From contig BBXU01000913.1 of assembly GCA_001598975.1 (NCBI GenBank), positions 62,001 through 126,000 of the forward strand: a DNA stretch of 64,000 nucleotides, written 5' to 3'. Of this stretch, positions 11,532-24,197 are shown piece after piece (within the stretch, counting starts at the first letter, position 1; each line of letters opens with the position of its first letter). This stretch comes from Parachlorella kessleri (taxonomy: Eukaryota; Chlorophyta; Trebouxiophyceae; Chlorellales; Chlorellaceae). The notes beneath the pieces were generated by a model. The model was not told the origin of the DNA. It ran no database searches and saw only the letters and a list, made by a program, of their open reading frames with translations. A program made the position numbers and the translations under genes.

Positions 11532-14500
11532 ATGGTTGCCACTAGGGGCAGCGGAAAGAGGGCAGTGCCCGCTGCGGACGCTGCAGGGAAGACTCCTAAG
11601 AAGCGTCAGCGTCGTGATCAGACAGCATCGTCGCCCAAGGATCCTTCAGCGCAGCAGTCGACCCACAGCAAGCCTAAGCCATCGCCCCTTCCCAAAGGTA
11701 TGCAAACGAGCTGAATCTGCTGGCTGCGGCTGGCAGACTGAGTAGCAGACTGAGATCTCGGGAACCCAACATTTAAAAGCAGACATCGAGCTACGCTGCA
11801 GGTAGGAGAGGGGCTGCACTGCTGGCAGTCGTCGGGGTGCAAGCCCCTGCCTTGCCCCAGGAGGGTTTACCTTCCCTGGCCTCCCCCCTTAAGGGTGCCC
11901 CCAGTCCCTCCAGCAAGCGAAGCCCCGCGTCCAGCTCACCCAGTGCTGCCAAGCAGCATCCCCGCCCCCAGGACCGCATTTTCCTTCGGCAGGAGCTGCC
12001 TAAGAGCTATGTTGTCCTGCAGGACTTCTTCGGTAAGGCAAAGTGCAGCTGTATGGTGTTGGAGACTGTGCCAGTCAATCTTGCTTTTCAGCGCAGCCTT
12101 CACAGCCATGCCAGAGATGCATTGAGAGCGTGACTTCAACTGTACAACCAGGGCTTGAGCAGTGCCCGACGCTAACACTCCTTCCATCTCCATGCACCAA
12201 TTTCTTTAAAGCCGTTTGCCTTCATATGTGCCTGCAGCTGCACTGCAGCTAAACTACAGCATGCTGCGCAAGCGCGGGCAGCGGTGCACGTATCAGAGCC
12301 TAAGAGCGGCGGTGGAGGAACAGACTAGCAAGCGCTTCCTGGTAAGTTCATGCTGAAAGCCGAGTGGGATATTGGGAGAGACCAGGGCCCTTATCCCCTT
12401 GGCGCCTGCCAAATCGAAAATTGCTGTACAGGGCTTTAAGCTGGTAATGGGCTTTGTCAAGATGACCGTATTATGCTGGGTGCAGCTGCACAGCAATGCA
12501 AGTTTGCCAGGATGCCTTTGGTGCATGCAGCCCCTTGAGGGTGAGCAGAAAGCAGATGCCGGGTTACAAAGATCCTCTTGACGCGGCTGGGGATTAGCAG
12601 CACCTGCGGATCAATCTGTTTTTGCTGCCTGTGCGGTGGCCATGCAGGTGGGACACCTTGCTCAGCTGCAGTTCCTCCTGCCTGACGTGATCGCCCTGGA
12701 CTGGGTACGCCTGCCAGTGGCGCCCCACTCCTCTCGCACAGAGCCACACCTGGCCATAGCCCTTGGGGCCCTCCCTGACTGCTGGGACCACCCGGTACTG
12801 GGTAGCACTGGAGGTGCCCCAGCCCATGCGGCGCCTAAAGGCCAAAGGCAGCAGCAGAGGGAGGAGGAGGTAGCCCGGCCGGTACAGCGTGGTAATGGTC
12901 TGACAGCAGACGGTCCAGCACCGGATCAGCAGCAGCCAGCCTCCCTCACCAGCAGGCCTGGCAGTGCTGCCGCGGTCAGGGCTAGCCGCGGGGCCGGCAG
13001 TGACGGTGAGGTCACCCTGCTGCGGCAGCTGCTGCACTACCGCTTGGCGCGGCATTTGTTGGCAGCGTACCGGCGGCACTTGCAGCGGGAGGCAGTAAGG
13101 CTGAGAAAGGAGGACAGCCTTGTTGAAGCTGAGGAGCTGGAAAGACTAGCTGCCGCTGTGCCCAGCGGCACTGCTGTTGCCAGCGGCAGCAGCAGCACTG
13201 ACGGTTGTGGTGCGAGCAGCTCAGAGCTGCAGCAGGGGAGGCAGCAGCAGCAGCATTTACAGCCGGTCACACATTTTGCAGCAGGGTTCCTGGAGTCGGC
13301 AGGCGTGGAGGTCCCGCAGCAGCCGCTGCCGCGGCGGCCCGATCCGGCTGGGCCCGCTGCCAGCCCTGCGGCGGTCGCCTCGCACCTGCAACAGCCTGCC
13401 ACGCCAGCCACAGGTGAGATACTGGATGCAGACCTTTTGCATCTTCCCTGGGACACAACGGCCACCCACAATAGCCGGGCAAGATGTATTGTATATGGGA
13501 TCAGTAACGTGCGAGAGGAGTAAGATTTGCATGGTCAACCACACCGTTTGGCATCTGGCTTTGGCTTTTGGTGTAGTATTCCTTGACTAGCCATCCTGGT
13601 CTCTCGACCTCCCTGGCCATGCTTCATAAACTGGAAGCAAGCAAGGGAGCTCCCTCTGACCCGCACTGCCTCCGACTGTGCGCCCTCCTTTGCAGCCCAA
13701 ACTAGCGGCCGGCCGCCACTGCCACCACCTTCAGCCGCAAGGATGGGCCACCGCCGCCTCTCCTTCACAGCTGCTGCTGCCCCGGCTCTCGCTCCGGCTG
13801 TGCCATCGACGCTGCCACGGCCTGCGCTGCCCTTCAAGTCAACAAAGGCTGGTGGCACGCCACTTGACAAGCTGGAGAAGCAGGTGTGCAACCCTGGGGG
13901 ACGCAGCAATGCTGGGGGATGAGGCCAAAGGAGGCAGCTCTCCTCAGGATACGGGCCCCTCTGCTCTCATTATCATCCAAGGAGGTCACGCGGCAGCTGC
14001 GGGACAAATTACTGTTTTAATAATTGAACGAATGATTGACTGCTTGAATGAAGGGGTTCACATTGGCTGTCAGTGCTAGCAGTGATGTGAGCCTTCATCC
14101 ACACCGCCTCTTATAACCCATAGACACCAACCCACAAAACGTGCTGCTGCCTACAGCTCAATGGCGCCACTCCCGCACGCAGCCGGGGCCTGGCCGCTTC
14201 CCCAGCAGACTTCCTCCCACAACAGACCTCACAGCATCCACAGCACGCCCAGCAGGACAACCCCCAGCAGGAGCAGCAGCAGCTTTTGCTGGAGTGCAGC
14301 GAGGGGGAGCAGGAGCCGTGGAGCGGTAGGATCCTGAGTGAGGAGGAGTGGGTGGCTGCTAACATCAGGACGGAGGAGGATGCGCGGGTGTGGGGAGCGC
14401 TGCCGCATGCTGCCAAGCGGCTGTCGGTGGAGGGGATCATGAGCTTCGAGGCACACAGGGTGAGTCATATGATGTCATCGTGGAGAGCCAGTGTTTTGGT

Positions 14501-16189
14501 CAGTGGCTGGGCAAACAGCCCCTGTGAAAGCTGTCCATATAAGGGGCTGACTTGTGTGCGAGATGAATCTCAGAAGGACAAGTTGTGTACATAAGAGACC
14601 GCCTATGAACCCTCCTAGATGTGTAGAACAGCGTTAGCATGGCCAATCCAGCTCCGGGTGGTTCTTGGAGGCACAGACCAAGGCCTCCTCGCAGGCATGC
14701 CACCTCTGCCAGCACTGTGGTGGGGCAAAGGCCACCAGCAGGCAGAAACTCCCTTTCCTTGTTGCTGACCTGCTTATGCAGAATTCCAGAAGAGGGCAGC
14801 CAAGGGTCATTGGCAGTGCTAGGCAGGAACATCTGCATGCAGTTGGGATCATGTGTGGGCTGGGCATTCTCTTCTTGCATGGGGATTTGAGTTGTTGGGC
14901 CAGCCCAAATGCTGCCACTCGCTGTGTGACGTATTAGACTGGTGATGCCATCAGTGATTGTACACTAGCTGTGACGCTTTGCAGGCTGTTGATGCGGCGG
15001 CACGGCGCCATGAGATAATCAGTAGTAAGGTGGCCGTCGAGGCGCGTGCCTTGCGTAGCGCGCTGGGCATGCTTCCCAAGACCTACATGCGCCTCCAGCG
15101 CATCTTTGGCATGACAGGTCCTAACGCACTCAAGCTGCAACAGGTGGGCATGTCGTTGCGGTTCCTTGGGCACCTGGGGCGTATGCCTGAGTCGCGCTTA
15201 GCTAAGTGCATCTTATGGGCCACTCTGCCAGACGGGGTGGGGCAACGGGGGCGGCTTGCCAACCCCTTGCTACCCCAGGTCTACGAGGAGCATTCGAAGC
15301 AGCTAGACTTGAGCGGGGCCAGACGGCAGCAGCAGGACAAAATGAACGCTGGGGGCGGCTCGCGGGTTGCCTTCAATTGGCTAAGTGCTTGTGCTATGAA
15401 GGACACATGGAGAAGCTTGGTGGGATATATACCTTTGGTTGTGCTTTTTGTTGGTTTCCCCGTCCGGACGGGGTGGTGCATGCCATCAAGAATTGGTACT
15501 TGGATCTTGTGGTTTGTGGGCATAATACATCCTGGCTTTTTGTTGGCCCCATTTGGGGGACTCACGGCAGCATGGTCAGGTGGCGGTACGCTGTTAGACT
15601 AGACTAGACTAGGTGGGCATGTGTGCAGCGATGACTTGCACCTCTTATGACGGGATAGGAACAGAACAAGATGGTGTGAGGAAAAAGACAGGGGGGCTAC
15701 TGGCCAAAACGGCCGCTGCAGGCATTGCACCATGCGGCTGGCGCCAGCATGCAAGGCAGGCAGGATGCTAGGCGGAACCCTAGGCCGGTGGTGGAAAGAA
15801 TTTGCAAGGGGACACTCGCATTGCTGGCTGGTGGCCTGACATGCATACACCACAGTTTTGCTACCTCTGACTCAGTACCCCCATTTGTCTGACTGCAGGT
15901 CCTTGCGCGGCTCCGCAGCAGTGACGAAACCCACAGTGAGTCCGAATACGAGACCCAGCTGCAACTCCTAGCGGAGCATGCCCCGGAGTGCTGCTCGCTG
16001 CGACCCTACGGCAGCTGCGGTACCCCGGCGGTGTGGTGGGACAGGAGGGCTGACAATGCCAGCGCCGGTGGCATCTTGCGGCGCCTGAAGGGGGCGGCGG
16101 AGGCGCGGCATAGCCCGGCGGGCGCGCATGGGGATGGCGTGGTGGCAATAAATGCGGCTGCAGCAGGGGGGGCTGCCGGGGTGGTGTGA
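11532..16189 (+). CDS. CDT1: DNA replication licensing factor CDT1
   Basis: Eight exons: 11532-11697, 11802-12032, 12238-12341, 12648-13413, 13696-13883, 14157-14459, 14985-15143 and 15899-16189, giving about 735 residues. CDT1 loads MCM2-7 at origins and is normally held in check by geminin or by degradation. After a basic, Ser/Pro-rich N-terminus comes the conserved central domain (LPKSYVVLQDFF, RKRGQRCTYQSLRAAVEEQT, VGHLAQLQFLLPDVI). The long middle (exons 4-6) is Gln/Pro/Ala-rich and looks disordered. The C-terminal winged-helix MCM-binding domain is in exons 7-8 (LPKTYMRLQRIFG, ESEYETQLQLLAEHAPE). The start of exon 2 is uncertain: an acceptor at 11828 would shorten it by 27 bases in frame. 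Intron 7 is long and contains a possible in-frame cassette exon. Other candidates for the gene are unlikely given both CDT1 domains in order. Confidence 0.85.
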
Positions 16190-17123
16190 GCGGGGTCAGT
16201 TGACTGGATTGTGGGAGGGGTACAGTGGTGCTAGAGCAGCAGCATTGGCCATGCGTGATTATGGCAACGAGACACGGCAAGCAGTGATGCACACATCTGA
16301 AACTGCAGGGCCGTTGTAAACTGTGGTAACCTTTTTAGGGTAAGGATATTGAGTAGAGCCTTCCCTATAGCATGAGTGGCAGGTAGTGCAAACAGAGTAG
16401 AGCTGGACTGAACTGACAGGGCTGGATGCAGAATGAGCCTGAGTCTTGCAGGCTTGACGTGCGTGTGGGAGGGTATGTATAAGTTGCTCCCCTCAGCAGT
16501 AGCATCGTAACCTGTTGGACCCCTAGGTTGTAGCAGTTGTGTTGTAATTAGACTGGAAGGCTGTGTATGGTCATACACTTTACGTAAAACTGACGACCCC
16601 TGCTGCCTGCCAGTGGTGCGACAGGGCTCTTAGGCTCCTTTTGCCTTCCCCAATTTAGGGAAAGCCCTCATGACTCCAGTAGCAACGTATAGGCCTGGTG
16701 CAGGGGCATGCCTCTGATGACTACTTGGCAGTACTGCAACTGTGCATGCATCATGTAAGGTTGTTCTACAATTACCAAAGTAATACCATAACACCGCCAG
16801 GAGTCCAACAAGAAGCATATCAAGTATCTAGATGCCCCTGGCTGCAGCAGAAACAAGAATGACCCTCAGGGTCACCCAACATACAGCACCAAGATGCAGG
16901 TCCCTTAGATTTGAGCCAACCACAAGAGCAGCAACATACCAGGTCTTTCTTTCGGCGCTTCCAACACTGGTGAAAGCAGTGGTGAGACAGGTGCCTTGTG
17001 CAAAACCCAGCCTGCCAGCCCACCCGTTTAACACAACCCAAGCCAAGCACCACTGGGCTAGCAGGGCAACGACTCCAGCCACGCTCAGAAGCTCAGCATT
17101 GCCTCCCACGGGCTTTTCACCCC
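16190..17123. other. Convergent 3' region, CDT1 / QCR7
   Basis: This is the tail-to-tail interval holding both 3' UTRs. TGTAA occurs on the + strand at 16315-16319, 126 bases after the CDT1 stop, and again near 16541. No conserved protein segment is seen. Confidence 0.55.
16315..16319 (+). promoter_or_regulatory. Candidate TGTAA polyadenylation signal, CDT1
   Basis: TGTAA 126 bases downstream of the CDT1 stop codon, a plausible distance for a chlorophyte 3' UTR. Confidence 0.5.
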
Positions 17124-18504
17124 TCAGGGCAGCTGGCGGTCGTACGGCTTGCTGGTGTTGAGCTCGATGCGCTCCTCATTCTCCAGGCGCACCTGCTCCA
17201 AGGCATCCTGCAGAACACACACAACCAGCAGCAACCAAAGGTGGCCCTGTGCCGTAGTAGAATAAGGTTGGGCTCGTATGGCTTCCTGGTGAGCTGGAGC
17301 CGTAGCGGCATCCACCACTTGCCCTCAAGCAGTCCCATGGGACGGCATTGTGATATATGGCGGAAGCCGCACCCTCAGCAATCACCACAGCAGTGTCCCT
17401 TGCATACTAAGACCTGGGAGCACACCCTCATCGTAACAAGGATGCAAAGCAGCGCCTGCGCTCCGATTGGTACACGCTAACGCGCGTCACATGCAGCTGC
17501 ATGTAATCCTCTCAAAGTCTATGCCTGCACTGCCCGCAGGCCCCAGTCCCAAACCCACATGAAAAACGCAAAAAAAAGTCAATGAAAAGTCGATCACACA
17601 CCAAGACAAGCAACGAACGCTGCAAGCCGCACCTTCATGTAGTGCTCAAAGGGCGTCTGCAGCTTCTGCATCTCCTTTGGCAGCTCCGAGTGCTTCATGG
17701 AGATGTCGGAGGCGCGCTTGAGCCGCTGGTTGCGCGCGTCCACAACCTCCTGGGGCAGCCGCTTCAGAGCCTCGTCCACGTCCTGCAGGGTGCTGGCTGG
17801 TGGTCGGGCCGCGAGTGTGTCAAAGGCTACACCTAGGTGGACTGCTCCCAGGAACACTAGCAACAGTGGGAGGTAGTTCCGTAACAGTCCAGGCGGCATA
17901 ACAAGCGGTCCCCATCCTGCAATCAAGCCGACTACGGCCCACAAGCCACTGCCGGCTTTGGCGTAAATGAATCAAAACCACGGCTCTACCTTTGCCCCGC
18001 CGGGGATGTACATCCGGTGCAGTCAAGAATCGACTACTCAGCACGTAACAGGCCTGCACACCCCCTAGCCTTTTACATGGAATACTACTCTCCCAGGCAG
18101 AGGGTGCCGCCTCCAGTTGGGGGAGCTGGTGCCTCGGTGGGCAGTAAGCTCTCTGCAGCTTACTGTCAAATCCAAGCTGGAAGACGTACCAGGTCCTGCT
18201 GTGGGTCATACAGGTCCTCGTATCTAAGGCCATATTTGACAAGCTGCTTGCTCAGAGCCGCCTGGTAGCGGGTTGCCATCCAGGCATAGGCGGGCTCAAA
18301 CAGCCTGGACAGGCCACCCTGCACGACGCAAGTTCTCCCAAAGTTGCCCAGGTACCACATGGCTGCTAAGTTATACAAATCCAAGAGCAAACCCACTACA
18401 GTGCTCAGCTACGAAGTAGTGCCCCTAACCGCGGAGGTTGTGTACTGCAAGGGCGCCTACTGGCCAGCGGCAACCCCTGGTGCTATGCTCACCCTTGCTG
18501 CCAT
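17124..18504 (-). CDS. QCR7: Cytochrome bc1 complex subunit 7 (QCR7/UQCRB, 14 kDa)
   Basis: Four exons on the - strand: 18504-18493, 18318-18190, 17782-17633 and 17207-17124, giving 124 residues, the usual size for this family. The small matrix-side subunit stabilises respiratory complex III and contacts cytochrome b. Conserved blocks are KQLVKYGLRYEDLYDP, DEALKRLPQEVVDARNQR, LKRASDISMKHSELP and the C-terminal acidic helix EQVRLENEERIEL. Exon 1 is only four codons (Met-Ala-Ala-Arg) followed by a GTGAGC donor; it keeps phase and gives a sensible start before LSRLFEPAYAW. No cleavable presequence is evident, in line with the family. The gene is head to head with the PYROXD2-like gene, 501 bases away. 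Confidence 0.92.
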
Positions 18505-19005
18505 CTGGGTTTCCAACCTCAGTCGAAGCCCTGCAGGTACCAGTGTGCTCCCTGTCAACCACAACCGGAGCTCATTGCAAGGCCCACACCCGTCACTGGC
18601 CCTCGCTGCAGGGAGGACAGCTAACGCAGGCTTCTCCCTGCGCAGCTACCACTAGGCTTTGCTGCCCGGGCTGCCCTATCGGGTGTGCATTTGTAAGCAG
18701 GAGTAGAGCTGTTTGCCCTCAGCCATAGGTTGGGTTTTACTTACCAGCTGAAATAGAAAGCAGGCCTGTCTGCTGCAGGTGCGTTGCACCCTATCCCAAA
18801 CAACACGGCAACTAAGCTCCCTGCACGATCTGTCTCTAAGCAATCAGGAATGCCTCTGCCTGTCTCCCTTGCGCAGCGGGAAGGAAGGGGGTTACGCTGG
18901 GCAAACAGCATTTCAAGCCACGGGTACCCTTGCCCTCGGAACCCGAGTTTCAAAGTGCCAGCGGCCCCTAAGCTCTAGAACGCTACAAAAGTGCCATACG
19001 ACACC
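18505..19005. promoter_or_regulatory. Shared divergent promoter region, QCR7 / PYROXD2-like
   Basis: 501 bases lie between two divergent start codons of probable mitochondrial proteins. No clear core promoter element is visible; the assignment is from gene arrangement. Confidence 0.45.
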
Positions 19006-22000
19006 ATGTGGGCACTAGCCCAGGTGGCTAGACGGGCATGTCATGTCCACATGCCCTGCAGACCTAGGGCAGCGACGGGGGCCTGTGATCAGCAACTAGC
19101 CCAGCTTCTTGGCTTGCGTAGTATAGCTTCCCTTGGTCCGCAATCTGCCGATGTAATAATAGTGGGTGCGGGGCATAACGGCCTTGTGGCAGCCAACCTG
19201 CTGGCTAGGCAGGGGTTGCAGGTAGGTGGGCCTCCGCGCTCTGGCTCTCTGGTGCCTCACCCGCCTCACAGAGCGGTCAAGAACTTAGGTTGTGAAGATT
19301 GACTTGTCAGGGTGCTCTGCTGCTGCTCAGGTTGAAGTGTTTGAGGAGAAGGATGTTGTTGGAGGCGCCTGCCGGACGGAGTACCCCTTCCCCAAGGTTC
19401 CAGGCCTCGCACAGTCCACAGGTGACACCCAGCCCATGCTTAGCTCGCTTGCTCTTCTATACTTCTGGTGCATGCCTTCCAGGACCCCTACTGAAGTAAC
19501 CTGAGAATGTCCAGGCAGGTTAGGCCTTTGCACTTGTTCGCTTGTTCCCTACTTTCTGCTTCGCAGAGTGACGCAGCCGGCACCCAACACAGTGCTGTCT
19601 AATCCTTGCTGTCACGTGGGTCCCATCTCAGAACCAGGTCCATCAGATCCCATCTCAGCACTCAGGAGGGTGCTCAGGAGCAGTGCATGTGCAGGCGCCT
19701 ACCTTTTGGGTGTGTTGCCACCCGAGCTTAAGGACCTGTTAGGTCTGGACGGCGTGAAGCTGCTACGGAGGGACCCACACTATTTCCTCCCAACGACAGG
19801 TAGATAGGCCAGACCCAAGTACCAACCTGAACCCTGGGGAACCCACCTACTGCCCCTAGAACAGGACTGCAGGTGTGTCATGCTTGGTGGCATATCACTG
19901 AAGGTGGCTGGCTCCCGTATCATGGCAGCGTTGTGTGTCTTGCATGGGTATTGCTACATGAGCTTCACCTTGATGTGAAAACGCCAAGGTGCTGTATCTG
20001 CCTGGTATGCTGCATACCAACGTGACATGTGCCTAAAACCTCGACACACTTCTCCTTTTCACAATGAGCCTATGAGCTGTGCTGCTGGTGCACATGCCTT
20101 GCCCGTTCGCTGTGGCAAGTTGGTCTGCAGCCGTGCTAACTTCACGCTAGGCTGGCACAGAGTGCAGGGGAGAAGTACCTGCTGTTTGGCTCCGACCAGG
20201 CGGCCATGAAGCAGCAGTTCCTCAAGTTCTTCTCCCAGGAGGACTGGGCGGCAAACCAGAGGCTGCAGGTTAGGCACAGCCCCACAGCTGCTGCTGACTG
20301 TACGGCCTGGGCAGAGCCTGCAAGCTCCTCCATCTGGCACAGCTGCACACCGCAGGCGCACGGGGAGGGGGTCTTCGCACCCGGCACCCGTTGACCTGGC
20401 AGCACTTGCTGGATTTGAAAGGGCTGTGGCCGTCGGCCTTTGGGGGTGCGAGTCACTGGCCTGGTCTTGCTGGTGGAGCTTGTGCGCTGCCAGGTCTGCC
20501 ACGTACTGCGTGGCCTGCGGTGCAGGAGGAGATTGGAGCGCTGAGGGATGACATCGCTCCAGCCTGCCTGCAAGAACCCCTGTCGCTAGAGGAAAGTGCG
20601 GAGAGGTGAGGCCGAAAGGCTGGCACAATATGTAGGATGGAACGGAGCTGGACTGCGATGTTACCAGCATGGATGTGGGAGCATGAAACTGCTGGCCTTG
20701 CAGCTCATGTGGCCTTGCGAAAAGCCTGTCCCATCAAGTGGTATACCCTGACCGGAATTTATTTACCACACCTAGTCAGGGCAGGCGTTGTGGTACGTTC
20801 TGTCACTGGCTTCTCAGGCGGTATGAACGCCATGGCAGGCACGCTGGCAGCCTTGGTGTAGCGGTGGCCGTGTGATCTTGTTAACAGCACCCTGCTGATG
20901 CTGTAGGTACATCCGGCCTCAGCTGCGGGACACCTTTGTTGACCTCTGCCGTCAGCCCGTCTCCCGCTATCTAGACAAGTTTGGCTTCAAGTCGGACCTT
21001 TTAAAGGTGTGCCTACCCCCCCCCCCCACCCCACCCCCCAACACACACACAGACACATCTCTTTCAAGCATACATTCCTCGCCTCGTCACCTGGTCCGCT
21101 TCCCATTCCCCAACTCCTATGGCTGAACTGTGCAGCGTAGGCTGCACCACTGCCTGTGTTGGCTTTGGCGCAGCTGCTCGGCCCCTCCACCCTCCAGCAC
21201 GTCCGCTGCCGCTGCAAACGGGGAGCAGAGACTGGCAACAGCAGACCAGCAGGCCTTTATGTGCCCCATGCACTCACCTCCCCCATCGTCCTGGGGGCCT
21301 CCCCACCACAGGTCATGTACGCTGTGACTGACGGCTTCAGCGGCCTTACAGGCGGCTGGGACACCCCCGGCACCGGCATGAACTTCCTGGTGCATAACCT
21401 GTGCCGCCTGCCCGGCTCGGACGGCACCTGGATGGTCGTCCAGGGGGGCATGGGGGCGGTGACACAGCAGCTGGCGACCGCAGCGCTGCACCACGGGGCT
21501 CGGATACACACAGGTGCGCAGGCAGGCAGGCAGGCAGGCAGCGGCCAGTGATCCTGCGCGAGGTGCTTGGGCGCTGCACGTGCCTGCAGCAACGCCTGCT
21601 GATTCCATGCTGGCAGAAAGTGCGGCATGGCCAGCCATAAGCCTGTCAGTGCACCTCCACTGCCTGGTCGTGGAATGTGGCCGCACTGGTGGTCGTGCAC
21701 AAAGTGCGCTACCTAAGGCATCTGACTCTGACCCGGGCACGCACAGCACCCAACTTGTGCCAGGACCCCCCTCGCAGGTCAGCCCATCCAAAGCATACTA
21801 GTGGGGGGCGGGGTGGCCCGGGGGGTTGTGACTGGCCAGCGGAGGGAGCACAGGGCTCCAGTGGTGCTGGTTAACGCGGACCCCTTTAGGCTGCGCCAGC
21901 TGGCGGGGGAGGCCAACTTCCCAGCGGGGTTCAATGCCCGGCTGGACGCGATGAAGAAGGATGGCACCACAATGAAGGTGATGTTGGTGGGGTAAGGAAA

Positions 22001-24197
22001 CTTGTGCTTAACGGCGTACAGCACATTGTTATGTAATGTTATGAAAGACGACTCACCCTCCCTTGGCGTCGCTGCTGGTGAGGTAGACAAACACGGGCAC
22101 CCGCAGCATCTGGCTCAGCACCAGCAGCTCGGCCTCGCCCCCCCAAGGGTTTGCTCTGCTGGGTGGACAGCTGCCGTAACGGCGGGCTAGCTTGGCTGGG
22201 GGTGTCAGCGCGCGGAAGCAAGGGTTGTAAGGTGTAAGTGCCTGAACTGGCAGAAGTTTCAAGGCCTCTGTCCGTCTGGGCCACTTTCAAGAGGGTAGTT
22301 CTGGAGGGGGGTTCTGCCAGGTGCGACGCACTCATCCAGGTGTGCTGCCATGCCCTTCTCACCACGTCAGCTTGCCTCCTTGCGTTGCCGCAGGTCAACA
22401 TGGCGCTGCGAGGGCTCCCCCAGTTCAAGTGCTTGACTGAGGACCTAGGCCAGCACCGGACCACCACTCACCTGCTGCCCGACGAGAGCACAGTCCTGGA
22501 GTCTGTAACACAGGTGCTGGTAGTAGAGTTGTGTGGGATCTGGCGTGCTCGACACCAACCTGGGAAAACTGGGGTTTGCCCAGCATACCATTCCAAGTCT
22601 TGGGCTGACAGGGATGAAATTCGGTGGTGCCCAGTGCGTGCGCTGGCGGTGCACTGAAGGGACGTTTGCATGGGTTTGTATGAGCACCCCCTGCATCAAG
22701 CGGTCCCGGACACCTACAGGTGCAGACCTCAGGAGCATCTCTGCCTCAGCAGTACGCGTGCAGCCCAGGGCAGTGCGCTGCCCCGCCGCCCTGAAGCCGC
22801 CACCGCCGCTGACCACACCCCTGCGTAACCTCATGGCCGCGCTGCTTCGCCTCACTCCCAAGTACACTCGTGCTGCTCTTCAATCCCTGCTCCTCACTTT
22901 TTCTCCTCGCTTTCCTCAGTCGTGGTGCCGCCTTCCTCCTGTCCGCCTTCGCACTTGCCGGTGAAAGCATGCCTTTGGCTGCTACTGCTGCAGGCCTTTG
23001 AGGATGTGCGCCAGGGGCGCCTCCCGGAGTTCCCAACCATCGAGGTCTACTACCAGACCACCGTCGACCCCTCCATCCAGGACGCCAGCAGGCAGCACCA
23101 CAGCGCAGCCCTGTTTGTGCAGTGGGTGCCGTTTGAGCTGGCGGGGACCAGCTGGGAGGCTGAGGAGGAGCGGTATGTGGAGCACCTCATAGGCATCCTG
23201 GACCGCTTCGCCCCTGGTGAGAAGGACAGCGTCAGGGGGTCATTGGGATGGGCCGTGGTCGCCAACAGCCAGTAGGAGGACTGGATGGGTGGTCTGCGTG
23301 TTTTGACGGGGAGGGCCGCAGTTGGGAGCGTGTGCGGGCTCAAACTCTCCGCCCTTGCTTGGCAGTGCAGCCGGGAGTGCATGGCCCGCATGGGGCGATA
23401 CAGAATGGAAGGATGGGGTGCTGCCTGGCTTGCAGGTGCCAAGGATCTTGTTGTGGATACCTTCACGCTCACACCCCCCAAGGTGGAGAGTTACTTTGGC
23501 ATCAGCCGGGGCCACATCCACCACATCGACAACTCCTTTGGCTTCACCGACCGCTTCCCATACAGCACCCCTATCCAGGTACGGGGACTTTGCGCCTGGC
23601 AGCTGGTTGTCCTGGGCGGTGAGTTGGACTCAAGCCCAGCACTGTTGCTCATTGTAACAAGTGTGGGGTGACATCCACGCTGCAGACCAAGTCACAGTCC
23701 CCTGTTGAAAGCTCATTTCAGCCTGTGGGTTGCGAGTGTGTCACCCTTGCACCTTGCTATCAGCGGCACTAGCCTTCATGCGTGACAATCAAGCAACGCT
23801 GTGAACCTTGAGCATGACCTGAGCACGGAGCATACAAGAAGGGGCTGGTCACAGCGCCGGCGTTGTTATACTAAGTGAATTGTATCATGTCGACATGGCG
23901 GTGGTGATATCGCACCAGCCCCAAAATTTTGGATTGGGGCAACTCTAATTTCTGGGGCTGAGGGTCCTTGTTGGGAACTCCCCAGCAAGACCACGGACGT
24001 GTGCTAGGCTGCATGGCGCCCTTATCGCTCCTTACCATCACTACTCTCGCATGACCGAACCGCTTCGTGTGTTGTGGTTGCAGGGCCTCTACTCTTGCAG
24101 TGCTGGCTGCCACCCAGCGGGGTCAGTCATGGGGTGTGCTGGCCACAACGCCGCCTCTAGGATCATAGCCGACCTGGGGCTGCGCCGGTGGTGGTAA
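19006..24197 (+). CDS. PYROXD2-like FAD-dependent oxidoreductase
   Basis: Twelve exons: 19006-19221, 19331-19421, 19695-19799, 20168-20268, 20526-20605, 20907-21006, 21312-21513, 21778-21977, 22394-22513, 22994-23216, 23436-23578 and 24084-24197, giving 564 residues, close to animal PYROXD2. The N-terminus is Arg/Ala-rich and could be mitochondrial targeting. The FAD-binding Rossmann motif is at residues 51-60 (IIVGAGHNGL), followed by VEVFEEKDVVGGACRTE. Other family blocks are YAVTDGFSGLTGGWDTPGTG, FLVHNLCRLPGSDGTW, VVQGGMGAVTQQLA and ISRGHIHHIDNSFGFTDR, with a C-terminal second flavin motif (GVMG-like SVMGCAGHNAA). The fold is shared with phytoene desaturases and carotenoid isomerases, but the DGTWMVVQGGMG region and C-terminus point to PYROXD2. 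Its substrate is not established. Confidence 0.9.
21016..21052 (+). repeat. C-run and CA-rich simple repeat in PYROXD2-like intron 6
   Basis: Twelve C residues (21016-21027) are followed by further C-rich and CA-rich sequence just after the exon 6 donor. It is a simple low-complexity repeat. Confidence 0.85.
21518..21541 (+). repeat. GGCA tetranucleotide microsatellite in PYROXD2-like intron 7
   Basis: About six tandem copies of GGCA lie immediately after the exon 7 donor. Length variation between strains is likely. Confidence 0.85.
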
